Of a stretch of DNA of 64,000 nucleotides, positions 42,587 to 51,550 are shown one piece after another. Made by a program: the position numbers and the translations under genes. Location: the NCBI GenBank assembly GCA_001769855.1, contig MEPP01000032.1:1-64000 (forward strand), in the 5' to 3' direction. Numbering within the stretch: the first letter of the stretch is position 1; each line of letters opens with the position of its first letter. Origin of the DNA: Bdellovibrionales bacterium GWA2_49_15 (GTDB lineage: Bacteria; Bdellovibrionota; Bacteriovoracia; Bacteriovoracales; Bacteriovoracaceae). Under the pieces are notes generated by a model that searched no databases, was not told the origin of the DNA, and saw only the letters and a list, made by a program, of their open reading frames with translations.

Positions 42587-43162
42587 GTGAAAAAATATAA
42601 AATCGGCTTGGGCCTAACATTCATTATTTTTGCAAATCTGGTGCTTGCTTCCATCTTACCTAAGTTTCAGGGAGCAGGACTTGATTATGTTTTTAACGCT
42701 CCCGAGATGTTCTTTCATGACACAGATACCCTGACCGTGGGGGTAGAGTATGAAATCCTTAACTGCTTTGGATGGGATGATCGAGATCGGCCGGTAAATG
42801 AATGTGTCAAAATGGAATTTGTTGCCAGCAATAACAGCACGGATGCCGATGGTGCGCTTAGCGCTCCCATTGATTATGATCGCCAATGTAGCGACGGTCG
42901 TTGCGAGACGAGCTTGAAGCTTCCCTTGCTGACGCTTTTAACCGCCAGTGAATATGAGATGTATGCTCAAGGAAAAATAGTCAAAAAGAAAATCATTCTG
43001 CGGCTGAGTTATAGGGTCGACAAAAATGCCAAAGAATTTGCCAAGGCCTTTTACGAGCTCTCTTATGCTCTCAATCAAAATGGGGCCGAAACAGTTGAGA
43101 TCGATTCATTTGTTCGCAGTTCTGTTTTTTTCCAAAATATTAAGAGTGGTGTTGGGCAGTAA
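42587..43162 (+). CDS. Secreted protein of unknown function
   Basis: A GTG start behind GAAGGATATAAT gives 191 residues with a signal peptide ('IGLGLTFIIFANLVLAS'). The mature part is beta-rich with two probable disulfide pairs ('NCFGWDDRDRPVNEC' and 'CSDGRC'). No family recognised. Its 3' end overlaps the convergent kinase gene by 23 bases. Confidence 0.7.
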   Translation: MKKYKIGLGLTFIIFANLVLASILPKFQGAGLDYVFNAPEMFFHDTDTLTVGVEYEILNCFGWDDRDRPVNECVKMEFVASNNSTDADGALSAPIDYDRQCSDGRCETSLKLPLLTLLTASEYEMYAQGKIVKKKIILRLSYRVDKNAKEFAKAFYELSYALNQNGAETVEIDSFVRSSVFFQNIKSGVGQ

Positions 43163-45539
43163 GGTATCGGGCGAGTAGCTCGGAAAGTTCGTTCATCGAA
43201 AAGGGTTTTGGAAGTTTGTCGGTAAAACCATACTCATGAGGATTGGCCATGACCGGGTCATCCGAATATCCGCTGGAAACGATCACCACAATTTTTTTAT
43301 CTATTTCACGCAAAAGTTTGATGGTCTGTCGACCTCCCATACCATCGGGGATAGTCAAATCCATAATTACCGCTTCAATCGGCGTTCCCCCCTGGGCCAT
43401 GGCGTGAATTTGGTGCAGGGTCTCCTCCCCATTTTTGGCCAGGTGCACTTTATGGCCCAAGTTTTCCAACATCGCTCCCACGATCTCGCGAACATCCAGC
43501 TCATCATCCATAATCAGAATACGGGCAGAGCCTTTCATGGTTACTTTTTCCGGTGCATGGCGGTCCGCTATTTTTTGTTCAGTCACTGGGAAGTAGATGC
43601 TGAACGTTGCCCCCTGTCCCGGGGGCGATTCTACAGTTAATGTTCCTTCATGCTTCTTAATGATGGAATAGGCGGTGGCCAATCCCAGTCCCGATCCCTT
43701 TTTCTTAGTGGTAAAGAAAGGCTCAAAAATATGCGCAAGAATATTGGGTGCGATTCCCGGTCCAGTATCTCGGATGGTAACCTGCACATAATGATCTCCC
43801 TTTAAGTCCACGCCGCCCTTCATTTCACTTGGCAAATTGCGGGCCGTTACGGTAATTTTTCCTCCCTGGGGCATGGCCTGAAGCGCGTTGATGTAGAGAT
43901 TTTCCAGGACCTGCCAAATTTGATTTTCATCAAAAGTACAATTCCATAGATCCTCGGCAATGTTAAAATCGCAAAGCACATTGGAGCCGCTTAAGGCGAA
44001 TTGTGCGCTATCCTTTAAAATATGTCTGAGCGTCCCCACCTGTCGGTGCGGCCCCCCCCCCTTGGCAAAGGGGAGAAGCTGCTGAGTTAAATTCTTGGCA
44101 CGACTGGAACTTTTTTGCGCCTTCTCAAGATAAAGTGCGGTTTCGCTTTTCTCGGGTGCTTTAAGTCGCGCCAGCTCCAGATGGCCATATAATCCCGCGA
44201 GTAAATTGTTAAAATCATGGGCGATGCCGCCCGCTAATATGCCAATTGCCTCTAAGCGCTCAGAACGCTGAGCACTTTCTAAAAAGCGATTTTTTTCAGT
44301 TACATCGCGAAAGACCACGACCGCACCCATACTATTATTATTTTTATCTCTTATGGCTGCGGCACTATCTGAGATCATAATTTCCCGCCCGTCCTTGGCA
44401 AGCAACAGGGTTTGATAGGGCGCGGGAGTCTGCTCTCTGGGTGAACTCACGCGCGAGATGGGGCCATCGCAGAGACGTCGGGTGCTCGCATCAATCGTGC
44501 GATAAACCTTGTCGAAAGGCATTCCGCTGGCATCGGCAAAATTCCAGCTGGTTAGCTTTTCTGCCACCTGATTCATTAAGGTAATTTTTCCGTCACCATC
44601 GGTGGCAATAACCCCATCGGCGATACTGCTTAAGGTGACCGCCAGACGCTCTTTTTCCTCTTGAAGTATTTTTGTCTTCTGCCTCACTTCGCGCTTCAGA
44701 AAAAAGTTCCATGCAGCAAGAATCCCGGCAAGGGCGATAACTCCAAAAATCGTCCCCCAAAGCCACGACGGAATCAAACGCATCTCGGAGGGCCCCATCC
44801 ATTTTTTAAAACTTTGTGAGTACACTGACTTTGGGTCGTCAAGCATCGCACCCATGGTTTGATCAATGGCCTGAAGTAGATCGTTATTTTTTCCCTTGGG
44901 GACGGCAAATCCCAAAGCGATGGGCGAGAAGCTAATCCCAGTTAAATGTACGGGAAATTCCCGCATCAGCGCTGCGCCTAAAGAATAGATACTAACCCCG
45001 GCACTCACCTCACCATTCACGATTGCCTGCATTACCTGCTGATTGTCCTGAGTAAAAAGCATCTCACATTGAACACCAAATGATTTGCTGTACTCAAGAA
45101 AGGCGTTGGTAAATAGACTGCCTCTCACAGCAGCTACCTTTTTCCCTTCCAGATCAAAGATGGTACGGATGGCCTTGTTCGTTGATACAAACAAAACACC
45201 ACTATCTATAAAAACCGTGTGCCGACCAAAATCAAATTTCTCTTGTCTAACTGAAGTATTGCCAACCGCCGGCAAGAGATCGATCTGGCCTTTCTCCAAA
45301 TCCTGCAAAAGCTCACTCCATGTTTTCTCAACATACTCCAGCTGCCAATCATGAACCTGAGCAAAATGTTTAATTAAATCGATGAATAATCCATCCGGCC
45401 GCTGGCCTTGCAAAAACACCAGAGGCGCGGCGGGAAAAACGCCCACACGAACAACTCTTCCTTCGACCAGCAAGGGAAGAAAGCAGCAAAGAACGATTAA
45501 GAATATCCGACCACGTCTATTGGGAATTTTGAGCATCAC
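43140..45539 (-). CDS. BvgS-like hybrid histidine kinase with periplasmic solute-binding sensor
   Basis: 799 residues in order: signal/TM, an SBP_bac_3 periplasmic domain (about 28-245, 'PDGLFIDLIKHFAQVHDW', 'FTNAFLEYSKSFG'), a TM helix (about 258-280), a PAS domain ('DGVIATDGDGKITLMN'), a HisKA domain with 'GIAHDFNNLLAGLYG' (phospho-His about 441), a HATPase_c domain ('DTGPGIA', 'GSGLGLATAYSI') and a C-terminal receiver with D727 in 'VIMDLTIPDGMGG'. A small ligand such as an amino acid is the likely signal. No separate response regulator is adjacent. The first codon may be GTG or the next ATG. Confidence 0.92.
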   Translation of the reverse strand: MMLKIPNRRGRIFLIVLCCFLPLLVEGRVVRVGVFPAAPLVFLQGQRPDGLFIDLIKHFAQVHDWQLEYVEKTWSELLQDLEKGQIDLLPAVGNTSVRQEKFDFGRHTVFIDSGVLFVSTNKAIRTIFDLEGKKVAAVRGSLFTNAFLEYSKSFGVQCEMLFTQDNQQVMQAIVNGEVSAGVSIYSLGAALMREFPVHLTGISFSPIALGFAVPKGKNNDLLQAIDQTMGAMLDDPKSVYSQSFKKWMGPSEMRLIPSWLWGTIFGVIALAGILAAWNFFLKREVRQKTKILQEEKERLAVTLSSIADGVIATDGDGKITLMNQVAEKLTSWNFADASGMPFDKVYRTIDASTRRLCDGPISRVSSPREQTPAPYQTLLLAKDGREIMISDSAAAIRDKNNNSMGAVVVFRDVTEKNRFLESAQRSERLEAIGILAGGIAHDFNNLLAGLYGHLELARLKAPEKSETALYLEKAQKSSSRAKNLTQQLLPFAKGGGPHRQVGTLRHILKDSAQFALSGSNVLCDFNIAEDLWNCTFDENQIWQVLENLYINALQAMPQGGKITVTARNLPSEMKGGVDLKGDHYVQVTIRDTGPGIAPNILAHIFEPFFTTKKKGSGLGLATAYSIIKKHEGTLTVESPPGQGATFSIYFPVTEQKIADRHAPEKVTMKGSARILIMDDELDVREIVGAMLENLGHKVHLAKNGEETLHQIHAMAQGGTPIEAVIMDLTIPDGMGGRQTIKLLREIDKKIVVIVSSGYSDDPVMANPHEYGFTDKLPKPFSMNELSELLARYLTAQHHS

Positions 45540-45648
45540 ACTTCTCGACGTTATAAAGGTTAATTGTAGGTTGAATTAGTTCAAATGCAAGTCCATACCA
45601 TGTTACGATTCAGTGATAATATTGAGCAATACAACCGGAAAGAATAAA

Positions 45649-46224
45649 ATGCCATCCATAGCACTCACCTTGATTCTCACCCTTTTAACCTTCTCAAGCC
45701 CCAACGGTGTCGCTTCGGGTAAAAATCCTGAGGACTATATTCTCAAAAATGTGGGGGCCATCACGGTGAAAACCTGCAAGATCGAGGTCAGTGGTAAGGC
45801 CGATTGCCACCCCGGAACAATGGGTGAGGCGGTTCAGGATTCCTTTCGCATGGGAATGACGATCATGACCGTCTCTGGCCTCAAAGGCTCAGAGGATAAG
45901 CGCTGGGACTATGTCGTGTACGCCGTCACCGATAAAATTTGCTCGGCCGGTGGAGTCAGTATGGGTGCCATGCGGACTCACCCATCTATCTTCAGGGACA
46001 CCCAGAAAGAGTTCGATGGAATGATCACATCCAAAAAAATATCCATGGAAAAATCGAAGATTGAAGGAGTTGATTTTTATATTGGCCATCTCCACGCCAA
46101 GGATTGCCTGCTCGCCTTTGGTTATCCTGCCGACAATATCATCCTGCTGGTGATGGCGGGCAAGGATGAGCGTGAAAAAATCGCCAAGGCCGTGAAAGCG
46201 ATGCTAACCGGCACGAAGCTGTAA
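45649..46224 (+). CDS. Secreted protein of unknown function
   Basis: 191 residues from the ATG preceded by GGAAAG; an upstream ATG in frame has no support. Signal peptide 'IALTLILTLLTFSSPNGVAS'. The rest is an alpha/beta domain with Cys residues in 'VKTCKIEVSGKADCH' and 'DKICSAGG'. No family recognised. It converges on the sheath-like gene with only two bases between, but is transcribed oppositely. Confidence 0.72.
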   Translation: MPSIALTLILTLLTFSSPNGVASGKNPEDYILKNVGAITVKTCKIEVSGKADCHPGTMGEAVQDSFRMGMTIMTVSGLKGSEDKRWDYVVYAVTDKICSAGGVSMGAMRTHPSIFRDTQKEFDGMITSKKISMEKSKIEGVDFYIGHLHAKDCLLAFGYPADNIILLVMAGKDEREKIAKAVKAMLTGTKL

Positions 46225-46226
46225 AC

Positions 46227-47339
46227 CTAACGGCGCTTCCAAAGAAAAGCGAGCGTCGAAAATTCGGCAGGTGCCAGCATAGCGATTCCCACCCCTGCAC
46301 GAGTGCGTTCATTTAAGAGATCATCATTGGTCATCGTCTGTCCCAAAGCGGCCCGGACATAAAAGGCCTCACTCTCCGATCTTCCCAGCAGCCAGCCCCG
46401 GCGCCAGACTTCCAGCAGATAATTATTAATGGAGGTCCGGATTCGTTGCCACAGAGGTTCATTGTTGGGTTCAAAAATCACCCAGCTCGTCCCTCGTTCA
46501 ATGGATTTATGAAGATGATTTTTGAGTCGCACCACAGGGATATAACGCTCCTCCAAGTTAGTGGTGTTGGCCGTTCGAAAACTAGTTAGACCAACCTTAC
46601 CCACGACGTCTGTGAGAAAGAGATTAATGTGATGGAAGCTTGGCAATTGCTCGCGCGCAGGAAACCGATACTCTACAGACGGTTGTAAGGTTGTGGGGAT
46701 AGGAAAATGAGGTGCCTTAAAGGGAGTCTTTGTTCTGTCTTGCTGAATGATTTGGGATAGCACTATTTCCGATGCCGGAATGCCTTCGCGAATCACTCGG
46801 CCATGCTCATCAAGCTCGCGAAACTCGGGTGCAAAAAAGGCCGCATTGGAGTTTTGAACTTGGGCCTTATGGGCGATCATTCCGGCGGTATCTAGGCCTG
46901 AGGAAAAATCAAAAATGGCGAGACAGTTGGCAAATTTTTGCGCCACGCGGGCGACCTCAATTTGCACGGTAATATTGCCCATTCCCGGCATGGCGATGAG
47001 GTTGACATCCTGAAGATTTTTGATCGAATCGAGAAAGGGCGTCAGGTTACTTTCGAGGGTTCTACTCACGCGCACGACCCTCAAGCTATCAGGCTTCATT
47101 TCCAAAACTTTTTTGACCGCGGCCGCCATATTCTGTTTGCCCAGGTCGCCGGGAAGTGCCGGGCCAAACTGACCGTAGAAATCCTCCATCGAGCGAATTC
47201 TCGTGGCCTGATTTTCTGGCCCGCGCGATGCCGGACCGATCAGCAACACGTTACTTCGTTGCAGGTCCACGATGATGGGTTGTGCTGAGACAGTTGAAAT
47301 AATGAGCAAAGGTAAGAGTGAGCAAAATAATTTTAGCAT
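46227..47339 (-). CDS. Contractile-tail sheath homologue with a Sec signal peptide
   Basis: 370 residues. 'SNVLLIGPASRGPENQATRIRSMEDFYGQFG' (broken for length) is the N-terminal sheath motif. The C-terminal ~100 residues match the sheath handshake domain: 'HKSIERGTSWVIFEPNNEP', 'VWRRGWLLGRSESEAFYVRA' and 'TRAGVGIAMLAPAEF'. Sheath proteins form the contractile cylinder of phage tails, T6SS and eCIS and are cytoplasmic. Here the chain begins 'MLKLFCSLLPLLIISTVSAQ', a textbook Sec signal peptide with VSA cleavage site. No tube, baseplate or ATPase genes are near. It follows a small secreted protein gene after 65 bases. RBS GAGG supports the start. Confidence 0.85.
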   Translation of the reverse strand: MLKLFCSLLPLLIISTVSAQPIIVDLQRSNVLLIGPASRGPENQATRIRSMEDFYGQFGPALPGDLGKQNMAAAVKKVLEMKPDSLRVVRVSRTLESNLTPFLDSIKNLQDVNLIAMPGMGNITVQIEVARVAQKFANCLAIFDFSSGLDTAGMIAHKAQVQNSNAAFFAPEFRELDEHGRVIREGIPASEIVLSQIIQQDRTKTPFKAPHFPIPTTLQPSVEYRFPAREQLPSFHHINLFLTDVVGKVGLTSFRTANTTNLEERYIPVVRLKNHLHKSIERGTSWVIFEPNNEPLWQRIRTSINNYLLEVWRRGWLLGRSESEAFYVRAALGQTMTNDDLLNERTRAGVGIAMLAPAEFSTLAFLWKRR

Positions 47340-47404
47340 CGACGCCTCAATTTTTTAAGATTTGCCGTCACTGTTACCATCTTGTGATCAGAAAGGGTAG
47401 TTCC

Positions 47405-47902
47405 CTATTCCTTACAGGACAAAGAAAAGTCTTCTGTATCCCAGGAGGGTCGTCCTTTGAGCTTATTTGAACCTGGTACCTTCGTTAGGGTAAAGTTGGT
47501 TAATTGCATTTTCTTGATAATGATCTCACCCTTCTCAATTTCAAGTTCCACCTGATGGATTGGGCCAATAAGTTTTTTTAATTTCTCATCCATATTAAAG
47601 GCGATATCAAGAACAATTTTGTGTCTGAGATCCGCGAGAAAATCTCGATCATAGACGAGCTTAGACAGGGAAACGGGCAGAGTCGCACACAAGGCCAATT
47701 TAGTTGTATTGCTGATTCCGCCAAATACCTTTTCAACTTTAAACTCCCTGCTTTCGCGTTCAGCTACTTCGGCAGGCACAAGTTGATTTTGGATGAATGG
47801 GTTTTGATTAGAAACACATTCACGGTCTTGATCGCCGGAATAGGCAACCTGAGCAAAGGCCGAAGGCAATACGAAAAACCATAGTATAAGCAATTTTTTC
47901 AC
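47405..47902 (-). CDS. Secreted protein, possible operon mate of the sheath homologue
   Basis: A GTG start behind AAAGGAGAAGCTT gives 165 residues with a signal peptide ('LLILWFFVLPSAFA'). The mature part has three cysteines ('RECVSNQ', 'LALCATLP', 'FSLSCKE') and an amphipathic helical middle. No family recognised. It lies 65 bases upstream of the sheath-like gene on the same strand, so the two may share a transcript. Confidence 0.7.
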   Translation of the reverse strand: MKKLLILWFFVLPSAFAQVAYSGDQDRECVSNQNPFIQNQLVPAEVAERESREFKVEKVFGGISNTTKLALCATLPVSLSKLVYDRDFLADLRHKIVLDIAFNMDEKLKKLIGPIHQVELEIEKGEIIIKKMQLTNFTLTKVPGSNKLKGRPSWDTEDFSLSCKE

Positions 47903-48373
47903 AAGCTTCTCCTTTTCAATCTATTTTCAGAGCAAATTCCATGCCGCAAAAGTCGATAAAAAACACTTGGATTTCCATAGCTTATCAAAGGATAATGATT
48001 TTTTAAGACAGGAGTGTCTAGAGTTTATACGGAGCGAAGCTCCCACAGGATTTACGCTAAGGGAGCTTACCTGAGCTGGACAGAGCTTCGATCAGCGTTT
48101 CATTTTTGGTCGAAGACTAGCGAAGCTAAACATTTTATTTTTTTGAAAGATTTTCCTTGCGAGGTTCTCACCGAGGGTTTCTTGTAAATAACTTTTTGGT
48201 TAGAGACTCTGCGTAATGCGCACCCAGCACGCTTTATTTTGACTTTGGCCTGTTGATAAATTTTCTTCATCAAGCTTGGTGCTGAGAAATTTTCGACGCT
48301 TGCCACGCTGGTTTTTGTGACAAAAATTTGATGGAAATTATCGTGCTATAAGAGTGAAAAGAAGGAGGCCCTC
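47903..48373. other. Intergenic region upstream of the HNH gene
   Basis: About 470 bases. It contains GGAGTGTCTA, whose complement also appears at 29.2 kb; an AGCTCCC/GGGAGCT inverted pair near 48.04 kb; and, on the minus strand, a Lys-rich 56-68 codon frame without a ribosome-binding site that I do not accept as a gene. Confidence 0.4.
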
Positions 48374-49256
48374 ATGGACTTACGTCACGTGGTCGATCAG
48401 GTTTTAATAAACGACACCAAGGTTTTGGTGGAGCGCGAGCGGGAAATCATGTCGAAAGTTTTGCACTATCTGCGCGAGGTGGATAGGCGTAAGCTGTATG
48501 CCGACATTGGATATTCCAGCATGTTCGCTTACTGCACCGACGAGCTGAGATACTCCCCCGACCAGGCCGGGCGGCGCATTTCCGCCTGCCGAATGCTGGC
48601 GACGCTACCTGAAATTGAAGAAAAACTTGATCGCGGCGAACTTAATTTGACCGTGCTGGGCCTGGCGAAGAGTTATTTTAAGGAAAACAATCTGACGTTA
48701 GCACAGCAGCGAGAACTGCTGGACGAGATTACCAACAAACCTAAACGGGAGGTGGGCCGATGATCGCTCCTGCTCACATCGGCATACCGTCCATCCTGGA
48801 CATAAAAAAATGCTGGCGCCGGATCTTCCACTTGCGCCGGCGCATGCTTCAACGCAAAAGATATCCAAAACACAAACCAAGGTGACGTTGGTGCTTGATG
48901 ACGCCGTGATGGAAAAATTGAAGGAGCTTCAGGCGCTCTTTTCTCACAGCAAAAAACGAGAGCTGCCGGAGCTGATTGAATTTCTTTGCACTCAGGAATT
49001 GGAGAAGCGAAAAAAATCCCTTGCAACCATCAAATCTGCGCCGACGCAGGTAAAAAAGCAAACTCGCGCGATTCCGACGGCGATCAAGAAATCGCTGTGG
49101 GCCCAAGCAGAGTCACGCTGCCAATATCCCGGTTGTGTTTCACGGCATTTTTTGCAGATTCATCATTGCGTGCCCTACGCCCAAGGGGGAACGCATGCGG
49201 TGGAAAATCTGCGCCTGCTTTGCCACGCCCATCACGCCCGGGGGCATTTTTCCTGA
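48374..49256 (+). pseudogene. HNH endonuclease gene broken by two frameshifts
   Basis: An ATG behind AAGGAGG opens a frame with 'DQAGRRISACRMLATLPEIEEKLD' (DUF222-like N-terminal region) that stops after 'NKPKREVGR'. A second frame opens near 'MIAPAHIGIPSILD'. A third, from the A-run at about 48.8 kb, reads 'KTQTKVTLVLDDAVMEKLK' to 'LQIHHCVPYAQGGTHAVENL' and stop. Two single-base losses, near the REV codons and in the A-run, restore one ~290-residue protein. The HNH core (His-His, Asn, HAHH) is intact in the last frame. It is the parent type of the relic at 9 kb. Confidence 0.85.
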
Positions 49257-49635
49257 CAAATTCAACTCTTTTGATAAAAAACTCGGAGCGTGGCCTTATT
49301 CGGGAGGGCCTTCCTCAAATTAGTTTGTGAAATAAAATCCTCGCCGTTTCATCAAAGATTTTGCTTCCGCGGTTCCCGCCGTGAGTTGCTTACAAAAAAA
49401 AGTCATCGAGAATGATCGGCAGGAAGCATGCCAGGCCCAATATTGCCTTCTATTTGGTCCATGAATGTACTCAAATAATCGGACATCGACTGATAATTTC
49501 TGAAAAATGAAAGCGTATCTCTTGATTTCAACCTGTTAGGTTTATTGTTCCAAAACTAAGGATTTCCCTTTTGCAAGGGGCGCAATTCTTTCTTCAAATT
49601 TTATTTTCCAATCTTAAGAGCGCTGCAAATACAAA
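49257..49635. other. Intergenic region
   Basis: About 380 bases after the HNH gene. A GGCCTT/AGGGCC pair near 49.29 kb may form a weak hairpin. No ORF or other structure is supported. Confidence 0.4.
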
Positions 49636-50601
49636 TTAAAATAAACCATGGCACCAGCTGATACCAAATAAGATATAGGTTTCCTTTAAGGCCTCTGTTG
49701 TCATGACAGACGTGACTCCGTTACTCGTTTCTGATTGGACAAGAGGATACTTTTTTCCGTCTTCCTCAGTATATTGCGCTCCTCCAATTTCAGCGTTAAG
49801 GCTCAATTTAGATACTAGGCGCCAACCAAAACCAAGGATACCAGTGACTCCCTTGTATTTTGTCAGGAGTCCATCAGAGTCTTTGGTTTTTAAAGTGCTG
49901 TTGAGCGCAGCAAACCACATTCTGAACATTTCCCCAAATTTCCAGCCAATCAAAAATCCGGAATCAGTTTTATCGTAATCCATATTCGGTATAGTTTCTG
50001 TGGTGTTATTGCCAGGCAAGGCCAAAGTGATTTTCAAGTCTTTATATTTTCCAGAAGCTGTCGAGTACTGGAAGCCCAGATAAAAACTTTCCCAAAGGTA
50101 TCCGGCCCTTCCGCCATATTGAAAAGCTGCAATGGAGCCTTCAGCTTTGGCCGTTCCGCTGATCGGCGCTTCCCCTGCTGCGGTTGCGCTCAGGCTGGCA
50201 TTTTGCTCCATAGACCCTGTCACCTGGTTGACAAATGGTTCAACGATCCATGAGTCACCGACCTTTTTTTGTGTGGTTTCCTTCTGGTTTGTGGCGTTCT
50301 TGTTCTCGGCATTCATAAGTTGGTCAAGTTCGTCGACTTTTACCTTCTGGCCTTTGTCGAGTGGCATATCGTTTTTGCTGACAACTGCCAGCGCTCCTTT
50401 TTTTCCAATTTTAGTGACTTTTCCCTTCCCTACAGATTTGCTGCCATCGAAAACTTCAATATCATCACCAACGGCGACATTCTCTAATCCGTCTAGGGAG
50501 AATAAGATTTTATCTCCTCTTACTTCGATAATTTCATCAGCGTACACAGGACTGATCATATAGAGGATCAAAATACATATGCCCAGAGTTGATACTTTCA
50601 C
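49636..50601 (-). CDS. Secreted protein with N-terminal beta module and outer-membrane barrel
   Basis: 321 residues with a signal peptide ('ILILYMISPVYA'). Residues 22-95 repeat short beta hairpins ('GDDIEVFDGSKSVGKGKVTKI', split), like the FlgT-C or SH3-type modules in envelope proteins. After a Lys/Gln-rich linker the chain turns into barrel-like strands ('FYLGFQYSTASGKYKDLKI', 'SGFLIGWKFGEMFRMWFAAL', 'YILFGISWCHGLF') and ends in Phe. A porin-like or adhesin role is possible. The gene is single. Confidence 0.7.
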   Translation of the reverse strand: MKVSTLGICILILYMISPVYADEIIEVRGDKILFSLDGLENVAVGDDIEVFDGSKSVGKGKVTKIGKKGALAVVSKNDMPLDKGQKVKVDELDQLMNAENKNATNQKETTQKKVGDSWIVEPFVNQVTGSMEQNASLSATAAGEAPISGTAKAEGSIAAFQYGGRAGYLWESFYLGFQYSTASGKYKDLKITLALPGNNTTETIPNMDYDKTDSGFLIGWKFGEMFRMWFAALNSTLKTKDSDGLLTKYKGVTGILGFGWRLVSKLSLNAEIGGAQYTEEDGKKYPLVQSETSNGVTSVMTTEALKETYILFGISWCHGLF

Positions 50602-50741
50602 GCTTTCTCCTGGAAAAAAGACCTAAATATTCCATTGCCGTCTACTTTGGTTGGTCTATTTAATATTTCTATATGCATTTGTATTATTGCGTATGTTCTA
50701 AAATATGCAAGCCTAATGAAAAGGGGAGAAAAGGGAGAAAA

Positions 50742-50870
50742 GGGTGCCACACGCCGGAGGGTAGCAATACTGCATTAGACGCGACTCTCCGCAAAGAAAA
50801 GGGTGCCACACGCCGGAGGGTAGCAATACTGCATTAGACGCGACTCTCTACCCCAAGGAGTGTGGCACCC
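50742..50870. repeat. REP-like element with 59-bp tandem duplication of its left arm
   Basis: A 48-bp unit starting GGGTGCCACACGCCGG is repeated exactly (50742-50789 and 50801-50848; period 59). It ends in GTGTGGCACCC, which pairs with the unit's GGGTGCCACAC; inside, GGGTAG pairs with CTACCC. So an outer-arm palindrome has had its left half duplicated. The right arm lies inside the 3' end of the glycosylase gene. Confidence 0.85.
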
Positions 50871-51456
50871 CCAGGAATATGAAACGATAGGGCAGGTGTT
50901 CATCTCTTCCCTTGGGGATGCCCAAGCGGGTCGTCTGCACAATGCGCTCAGGAACTATTCCAAGGTCGTCGATATAAAAGCGGTCGGCTAAAAAATTCTT
51001 TTGATCCCAGTCATTCACCTTGAGGCCCAGGCTGCGGCATAAGAGAGTTTGCCCTGAGCAGAGTCGATCAGGACTGCGTTGACGACGATCTTTACCAATG
51101 GGATTCATCTGCTGCATGATCGCCAGATTTTCTGGAGGAGAAATTTTATCAAACCATGCCCGTGCCGCTTTAATTAGAACGGCATTTCCCTCTCCCTGGA
51201 CCGAAATATTCAAGGAATCCCCGCCGCGAGCATAATACATATAAATAGTCCCGGGTGGCATAAACATGGCACGGCGTTTTGGAGTAAATCCTAAAGACGA
51301 ATGGGACGCCTTCTCGTTTCGATAATAGGCCTCGGTCTCTGTAATCATGGCCGACAACCATCGCCCATCGACTCGATGACGTAAGACCTTGCCCAAAAGT
51401 GCGCGCGCCAATTCTTGCGCGTCTTGATCAAAGAATTTGTTGGTGAGCATTTTCAT
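50848..51456 (-). CDS. DNA-3-methyladenine glycosylase (AAG/MPG type)
   Basis: 202 residues. Excises alkylated purines such as 3-methyladenine from DNA. Family motifs are clear: 'ITETEAYYRNEKASHSSLG' (catalytic Glu in TETEAY), 'RRAMFMPPGTIYMYYARGG' and 'LNISVQGEGNAVLIKAA'. The C-terminal residues FLGVPHSLG are encoded inside the REP-like element, so that repeat supplied the stop codon. An upstream RBS is not obvious. Unrelated to the HhH-type enzymes (Tag, AlkA). Confidence 0.92.
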   Translation of the reverse strand: MKMLTNKFFDQDAQELARALLGKVLRHRVDGRWLSAMITETEAYYRNEKASHSSLGFTPKRRAMFMPPGTIYMYYARGGDSLNISVQGEGNAVLIKAARAWFDKISPPENLAIMQQMNPIGKDRRQRSPDRLCSGQTLLCRSLGLKVNDWDQKNFLADRFYIDDLGIVPERIVQTTRLGIPKGRDEHLPYRFIFLGVPHSLG

Positions 51457-51550
51457 TCTTCATCACGTTGGCACACTATTCATTTATCGAAGTTCCACAC
51501 CAGCGCCACCTTTAGTTGTCCAACTCCCGCCAATTCACATGGTTGTCATC

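Noticed and set aside
48100..48306. Lys-rich minus-strand ORF of 56-68 codons
   Set aside because: No ribosome-binding site and it lies in a gap upstream of the HNH gene with no sign of conservation; its basic content follows from AT-rich DNA.
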